Origin: an uncultured Anaerolineaceae bacterium
GTDB taxonomy: Bacteria; Chloroflexota; Anaerolineae; Anaerolineales; Anaerolineaceae
Direction of reading: 5' to 3'
DNA: 11,638 nucleotides
Assembly: GCA_937894825.1 (NCBI GenBank)
Contig: CALCQT010000279.1
Location: forward strand, 1 to 11,638
Shown here: in pieces, positions 8,179 through 11,638 of the stretch
Layout of the letters: the number at the start of each line of letters is the position of its first letter
Position numbering within the stretch: position 1 is the first letter of the stretch
Translations under genes and position numbers: made by a program
Notes under the pieces: generated by a model
Database searches by the model: none
The model's input: the letters and a program-made list of their open reading frames with translations, nothing else
What the model was told of the DNA's origin: nothing

Positions 8179-9647
8179 CAGCCGCGGTCAAGAAAAATCA
8201 TTTCGATCAGCGCAACCTGACCTTACTTTGTGATTTTTACGAAATCACCATGGCCAACGGTTATTTTGTGCATGGAATGAAAGACCGGATCGCGGTTTTT
8301 GACGTCTTTTTTCGCGACGTACCGGATGACGGCGGTTTCGCCATCTTTTCCGGGTTGGAACAGGTGATTGATTATCTGGAAAATCTCACGTTCAGCGAAG
8401 AAGATCTGACTTATCTGGAAAACCGTAAGCTGTTTGATCCGGAATTTCTATCCTACCTGCGGACATTCAAATTCGTCTGCGACGTCTGGTCCATGCCGGA
8501 AGGTACTGTCATTTTCCCGGGAGAACCGCTTATCCGGGTGCGAGGGCCGATTGTCCAGGCGCAATTTATCGAAACCATGCTGTTGCTGACGATCAATCAC
8601 CAGTCTCTGATCGCGACCAAAACCAACCGCATCGTGCGCGCCGCCAAAGGCCGGGCGGTACTCGAATTCGGTTCACGCCGGGCACAGGGGTATGATGCCG
8701 CCAATTATGGCGCGCGCGCAGCATACATTGCCGGCGCGGCGGCCAGCGCGAACACCTGGTCGGATATCCACATGGGCGTCCCGGCCGGCGGCACCATGGC
8801 GCATTCATGGGTGCAATCCTTCGACACCGAACTGGACTCCTTTATCGCCTATGCGCGGGCTTATCCGGATGAGTGCACGCTCCTGGTTGACACGTACAAC
8901 ACCTTGAAATCAGGCGTCCCCAACGCAATCAAAGTCGCGCATGAAGTGTTAGAACCCATGGGGAAAAGGCTGCAGGGGATCCGGCTCGATAGCGGAGACA
9001 TCGCCTATCTCTCCAAAAAAGCCCGTGCCATGCTGGATAAGGCCGGTCTGAGTGACTGCAAAATCGTGGTCAGCAATTCATTGAATGAATACATCATCCG
9101 CTCCATTCTGATCCAGGGTGCAGAGGTGGACACGTTCGGAGTCGGAGAGAACCTGATCACAGCCCGCAGCGATGCCGTCTTCGGCGGGGTCTACAAACTG
9201 GTGGCGATGTATGACGAGAAGGGCGAACTGGTTCCGAAGATCAAAATTTCAGATAATATCGAAAAGATTACTACGCCTTCTTTCAAAGAAGTGTGGCGGT
9301 TGTTTGAAAGAGAAGACAACCATCCGCTGGCGGATGTCATCACGCTGGAACATGAGGTCATTCCGGATGGCGGGCCGTATGAAATCTTTGATCCGTTGGA
9401 TCCGACCAAACGCAAGACCATGACAAACTTCTATGCGAAAAAATTACTGGAGCCTATCTATGAGAAGGGAAAGCTGGTCTACAAGAGCCCGACACTCCCG
9501 GAGATCCGGCAGCGCTGTCTGAAGAACGTTTCGGAATTGTGGGAGGAAATCTGCCGTTTGGATAATCCGCACCGCTACTATGTCGACCTTTCACAGGAAC
9601 TCTGGGATCTGAAAACAAATCTCATCAAAGAATACCGGAATAAATAA
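8175..9647 (+). CDS. pncB: Nicotinate phosphoribosyltransferase
   Basis: Enzyme of the Preiss-Handler route that joins nicotinate to PRPP, coupled to ATP hydrolysis, to give nicotinate mononucleotide. At 490 residues it is a normal length for the longer bacterial form. Family landmarks in order are LCDFYEITMANGY (18-30) at the N-terminus, LEFGSRRAQG (163-172), GGTMAHSWVQSF (205-216) with H210 as the expected phosphorylated His, LQGIRLDSGDIAYLS (266-280), VVSNSLNE and FGVGENLITA. The FGSRRAQG and RLDSGD segments hold the phosphate and ribose contacts. The ATG overlaps the pncA stop by four bases, so the two are translationally coupled. A strong terminator follows 15 bases after the stop. I see no truncation or unusual residue. 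Confidence 0.96.
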   Translation: MTAAVKKNHFDQRNLTLLCDFYEITMANGYFVHGMKDRIAVFDVFFRDVPDDGGFAIFSGLEQVIDYLENLTFSEEDLTYLENRKLFDPEFLSYLRTFKFVCDVWSMPEGTVIFPGEPLIRVRGPIVQAQFIETMLLLTINHQSLIATKTNRIVRAAKGRAVLEFGSRRAQGYDAANYGARAAYIAGAAASANTWSDIHMGVPAGGTMAHSWVQSFDTELDSFIAYARAYPDECTLLVDTYNTLKSGVPNAIKVAHEVLEPMGKRLQGIRLDSGDIAYLSKKARAMLDKAGLSDCKIVVSNSLNEYIIRSILIQGAEVDTFGVGENLITARSDAVFGGVYKLVAMYDEKGELVPKIKISDNIEKITTPSFKEVWRLFEREDNHPLADVITLEHEVIPDGGPYEIFDPLDPTKRKTMTNFYAKKLLEPIYEKGKLVYKSPTLPEIRQRCLKNVSELWEEICRLDNPHRYYVDLSQELWDLKTNLIKEYRNK

Positions 9648-9662
9648 ATTCCCGCTATCCCG

Positions 9663-9692
9663 AAATGCCTGTCCCATGGGACAGGCATTTTT
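9663..9692 (+). terminator. Rho-independent terminator after pncB
   Basis: A perfect 28-base palindrome spans 9663-9690, centred on CCATGG. It folds as a stem of up to 12 pairs (AAATGCCTGTCC with its complement) with a CATG loop, and its end merges into five T residues (9688-9692). It starts 15 bases after the pncB stop and ends the NAD-salvage transcript. The opposite strand has only three T residues, so it should act mainly on the plus strand. Confidence 0.92.
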
Positions 9693-9782
9693 CGTTTCTG
9701 TCCATTTCCGAACCTCATGATTATTCGAGTTGGGTGTCAAAACCTGCTCAGATTTCTCACGCTCGCAAAACGCAGGATTGAT

Positions 9783-9811
9783 TTGCGAATTTCTGAAAGT
9801 GGTTTTATGAT
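9783..9811 (+). promoter_or_regulatory. Probable promoter of the Gfo/Idh/MocA gene
   Basis: TTGCGA (9783-9788) and TATGAT (9806-9811) are 17 bases apart, matching consensus at four and five of six positions. Transcription would begin near 9818, about 36 bases before the GTG start. It lies downstream of the pncB terminator, so a separate transcript is expected. Confidence 0.55.
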
Positions 9812-9853
9812 ACTTAGCAAAGACTTCCGATTAGACAGAAAGGTTGGAAACTC

Positions 9854-10993
9854 GTGGAAAAAATCAGAACGGCAGTCATTGGCTGCGGCAAGGTTGGCGG
9901 AACGCACACGCTCGTGTATCAGACCCTCCCAAACACCGAACTCTCGGCCGTTTGTGACCTGGATCCGGATCGAGCAAAAGCATTCGCCGAAACATATAAA
10001 GCGCCATTTTATACTGACGCCGGTAAAATGATCCGTGAGAACGGTATTCAGGTCGTCTCAATTTGCACACCACACCCGCTGCATGCTGACGCCATTTGCG
10101 CAGCTGCCGAAGCCGGAGCGCATGTCATCTGTGAAAAACCGTTAGGCTCCAGTCTGCTGGACTGCGATCTGGCCATCCAGGCCTGCGAAAAAGCCGGCGT
10201 CAAACTGGGCGTCATCAGCCAACGGCGTTTCTACTGGCCGGTCGTCCGTATGGTCGAAGCCATCCGCGCCGGAAAAATTGGCCGCCCGATCATCGGCGTT
10301 ATGCAGGTGATGGGTTGGCGCAGTCCCGAATACTACCTGATGGATCCCTGGCGCGGGAAATGGAAGGAAGAAGGCGGTGGTGTGATGGTAAATCAGACGC
10401 CGCATCAATTGGATTTGCTGCAGTGGATCATGGGCGATATTGAGGAATTGTTCGGTTATTGGGACAATTTCAATCACAGTAGCATTGAAGTCGAAGACAC
10501 CGCCGTAGCCATACTGCGCTTCAAAAGCGGCGCAATCGGCAACATCTTCGTCTCGAATTCACAAAAACCGGGACTGTGGGGAAAAGTGCACATCCATGGA
10601 GAGAACGGCGCGTCCGTCGGGACACAGGTCGAAGGCGGTTCTTCCTTCATTTCCGGCGTCACCGCCAAAGCCGAGCCTGCTTTCAATGACATCTGGACCA
10701 TTCCCGGCGAAGAATCCCTGCTCGAAACGTGGAAAGCGGAAGACGCCCGCAACACGGAACTGCACGACCCGATGACTTATTTCCACCAACTTCAGATTGC
10801 GGATTTTGTTGACGCGGTCATCCAAAACCGCAAACCAGCCGTGGATGGGTATGACGGCCGAAAAACCGTTGAGCTGTTCACAGCCGTGTACCGCTCTCAG
10901 CGCGACCGACTGCCGGTCCGTTTCCCGTTGGAACCGGAAGACAGAGACGATTTTGACGGACGCTTAAGTTACCGCCCGTTCTCACGGCGTTGA
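9854..10993 (+). CDS. Gfo/Idh/MocA-family NAD(P)-dependent oxidoreductase
   Basis: 379-residue dehydrogenase of the glucose-fructose oxidoreductase/inositol dehydrogenase/MocA family. The N-terminal Rossmann fold starts at once with AVIGCGKVGGTH (7-18); the nucleotide-binding acidic residues follow in VCDLDPDRA (33-41). ICEKPLG (92-98) carries the family EKP motif, with K95 as the likely catalytic lysine. The C-terminal substrate domain contains EEGGGVMVNQTPHQLDLLQW (172-191), where H184 and D187 match the GG...H..D signature. The start is GTG, with GGA a few bases upstream; no better in-frame start is seen. The substrate cannot be read from sequence: sugars, inositols and sugar acids are all possible. 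The zinc dehydrogenase downstream on the same strand suggests a shared catabolic route. Confidence 0.93.
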   Translation: MEKIRTAVIGCGKVGGTHTLVYQTLPNTELSAVCDLDPDRAKAFAETYKAPFYTDAGKMIRENGIQVVSICTPHPLHADAICAAAEAGAHVICEKPLGSSLLDCDLAIQACEKAGVKLGVISQRRFYWPVVRMVEAIRAGKIGRPIIGVMQVMGWRSPEYYLMDPWRGKWKEEGGGVMVNQTPHQLDLLQWIMGDIEELFGYWDNFNHSSIEVEDTAVAILRFKSGAIGNIFVSNSQKPGLWGKVHIHGENGASVGTQVEGGSSFISGVTAKAEPAFNDIWTIPGEESLLETWKAEDARNTELHDPMTYFHQLQIADFVDAVIQNRKPAVDGYDGRKTVELFTAVYRSQRDRLPVRFPLEPEDRDDFDGRLSYRPFSRR

Positions 10994-11055
10994 TTTTCCG
11001 CCAACACGGAATTGATTCGAAAGTCAAAAGTAAAAAATATAGGGTAAGTTGTTTG

Positions 11056-11079
11056 TTTTTTTGCGCAAGCGCAAAAAAA
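11056..11079. repeat. Perfect inverted repeat with reversed T/A polarity
   Basis: Seven T, GCGC, AA, GCGC, seven A: perfect 11-base arms around a 2-base centre, between the MocA-type gene and the zinc dehydrogenase. It looks like a terminator, but the T run precedes and the A run follows the GC stem on both strands, so no U tract is left after the hairpin. A protein-binding operator or an mRNA stabilising hairpin are the alternatives. It lies 46 bases before the next start codon. Confidence 0.6.
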
Positions 11080-11125
11080 TGATTGACTACTTTAATAATC
11101 GCGTAGCGTCATTAAGGAATAAAAG

Positions 11126-11638
11126 ATGAAAGCGCTTGTTTTAGCGGAATATAAAAAACTGGAATATATGGATGTTGAAACACCGGCGATCGGGCCGGAT
11201 GAAGTCCTGGTTCAAGTGAAAGCTTGTGGCATCTGCGGATCCGACGTCCACGGCTTCGACGGCTCAACCGGGCGGCGCCGTCCGCCGGTCATTATGGGTC
11301 ACGAAGCCAGCGGCGTCATTGCAGAGGTCGGCAACGCTGTCAGCGGCTGGAAGAAAGGCGACCGCGTCACCTTTGATTCAACCGTCTACTGCGGCCACTG
11401 CGATTACTGCCGGCGGGGCAGAATCAACCTTTGTGCAAATCGGCGCGTGCTGGGGGTTTCCTGCGACGAATACCGTCGAAATGGCGCCTTTGCTGAATAT
11501 GTCGCAATCCCACAACACATTCTGTACAAGCTCCCGGATGCCGTAACTTTCGACCAGGCCACCATCGTTGAACCGCTGTCGGTCGCTTTCCACGCTGTGA
11601 ACCTGAGCCCGCGAACCGTCGGCGCATCGGCCACAGTC
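11126..11638 (+). CDS. Zinc-dependent medium-chain alcohol/polyol dehydrogenase (3' part beyond window)
   Basis: The first 171 residues of a medium-chain dehydrogenase, open to the right edge; the family is usually about 340-350 residues. The catalytic zinc ligands are C37 (ACGICGSDVHG), H59-E60 (MGHEASG) and E149 (VEPLSV). The structural zinc site has four Cys at 89, 92, 95 and 103 (YCGHCDYCRRGRINLC). The NAD(P)-binding fold lies mostly beyond the edge. The pattern fits the sorbitol/threonine/galactitol dehydrogenase branch, but the substrate is not determinable. The ATG at 11126 has AAGGA seven bases upstream. It follows the Gfo/Idh/MocA gene by 132 bases in the same direction, with an inverted repeat between them, so the two may be co-transcribed or separately controlled. 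Confidence 0.93.
   Translation, partial: MKALVLAEYKKLEYMDVETPAIGPDEVLVQVKACGICGSDVHGFDGSTGRRRPPVIMGHEASGVIAEVGNAVSGWKKGDRVTFDSTVYCGHCDYCRRGRINLCANRRVLGVSCDEYRRNGAFAEYVAIPQHILYKLPDAVTFDQATIVEPLSVAFHAVNLSPRTVGASATV

Noticed and set aside
9717..10031. Open frame of 104 codons overlapping the start of the MocA-type gene
   Set aside because: Overlaps the Rossmann fold of a clear gene in another frame and spans its promoter; no domain is seen.

Overview
The window reads as an ordinary bacterial chromosome segment of moderate G+C, probably from a draft or metagenome-derived assembly, because a sequencing adapter sits inside one gene. Nothing identifies the lineage firmly. The GAF-PAS histidine kinase, the NAD-salvage pair and the sugar/polyol dehydrogenases would suit an anaerobic environmental bacterium such as an Anaerolineae-type Chloroflexota member, but that is a weak guess.

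Positions 1-5269, minus strand, hold an N-type rotary ATPase operon (the laterally spread N-ATPase variant of the F-type enzyme) in the diagnostic order atpD-atpC-atpQ-atpR-atpB-atpE-atpF-atpA. atpA runs off the left edge, and the expected last gene (gamma, atpG) would lie beyond it. Most genes overlap or abut; the exception is a 220-base gap after atpC. There is no separate delta gene, but the b subunit carries a delta-like C-terminus. A consensus sigma70-type promoter (TTGACA, 17 bases, TATAAT) lies about 310 bases upstream of atpD, so the operon has a long A+T-rich leader. An 11-base-period direct repeat lies further upstream.

Positions 5765-7381, minus strand, hold a soluble GAF-PAS-HisKA-HATPase histidine kinase that is split in this sequence by an Illumina TruSeq adapter (6246-6279, probably with its 6-base index at 6240-6245). 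The break is almost certainly an assembly artefact.

Positions 7600-9647, plus strand, hold a two-gene NAD salvage operon. A nicotinamidase converts nicotinamide to nicotinate, and a nicotinate phosphoribosyltransferase converts that to nicotinate mononucleotide. The genes overlap by ATGA, have a promoter just upstream and end in a perfect palindromic terminator.

Positions 9854-11638, plus strand, hold a Gfo/Idh/MocA-family oxidoreductase followed by a zinc-dependent medium-chain dehydrogenase cut by the right edge. Together they suggest sugar or polyol oxidation. Between them lies an 11-base-arm inverted repeat whose T/A polarity is opposite to that of a normal terminator.

I did not find a novel defence, mobile or RNA-guided system here. 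The items most worth checking are the adapter artefact, the two-carboxylate c subunit, the b-delta fusion, the very short epsilon with an altered DELSEED region in beta, and the operon leader.
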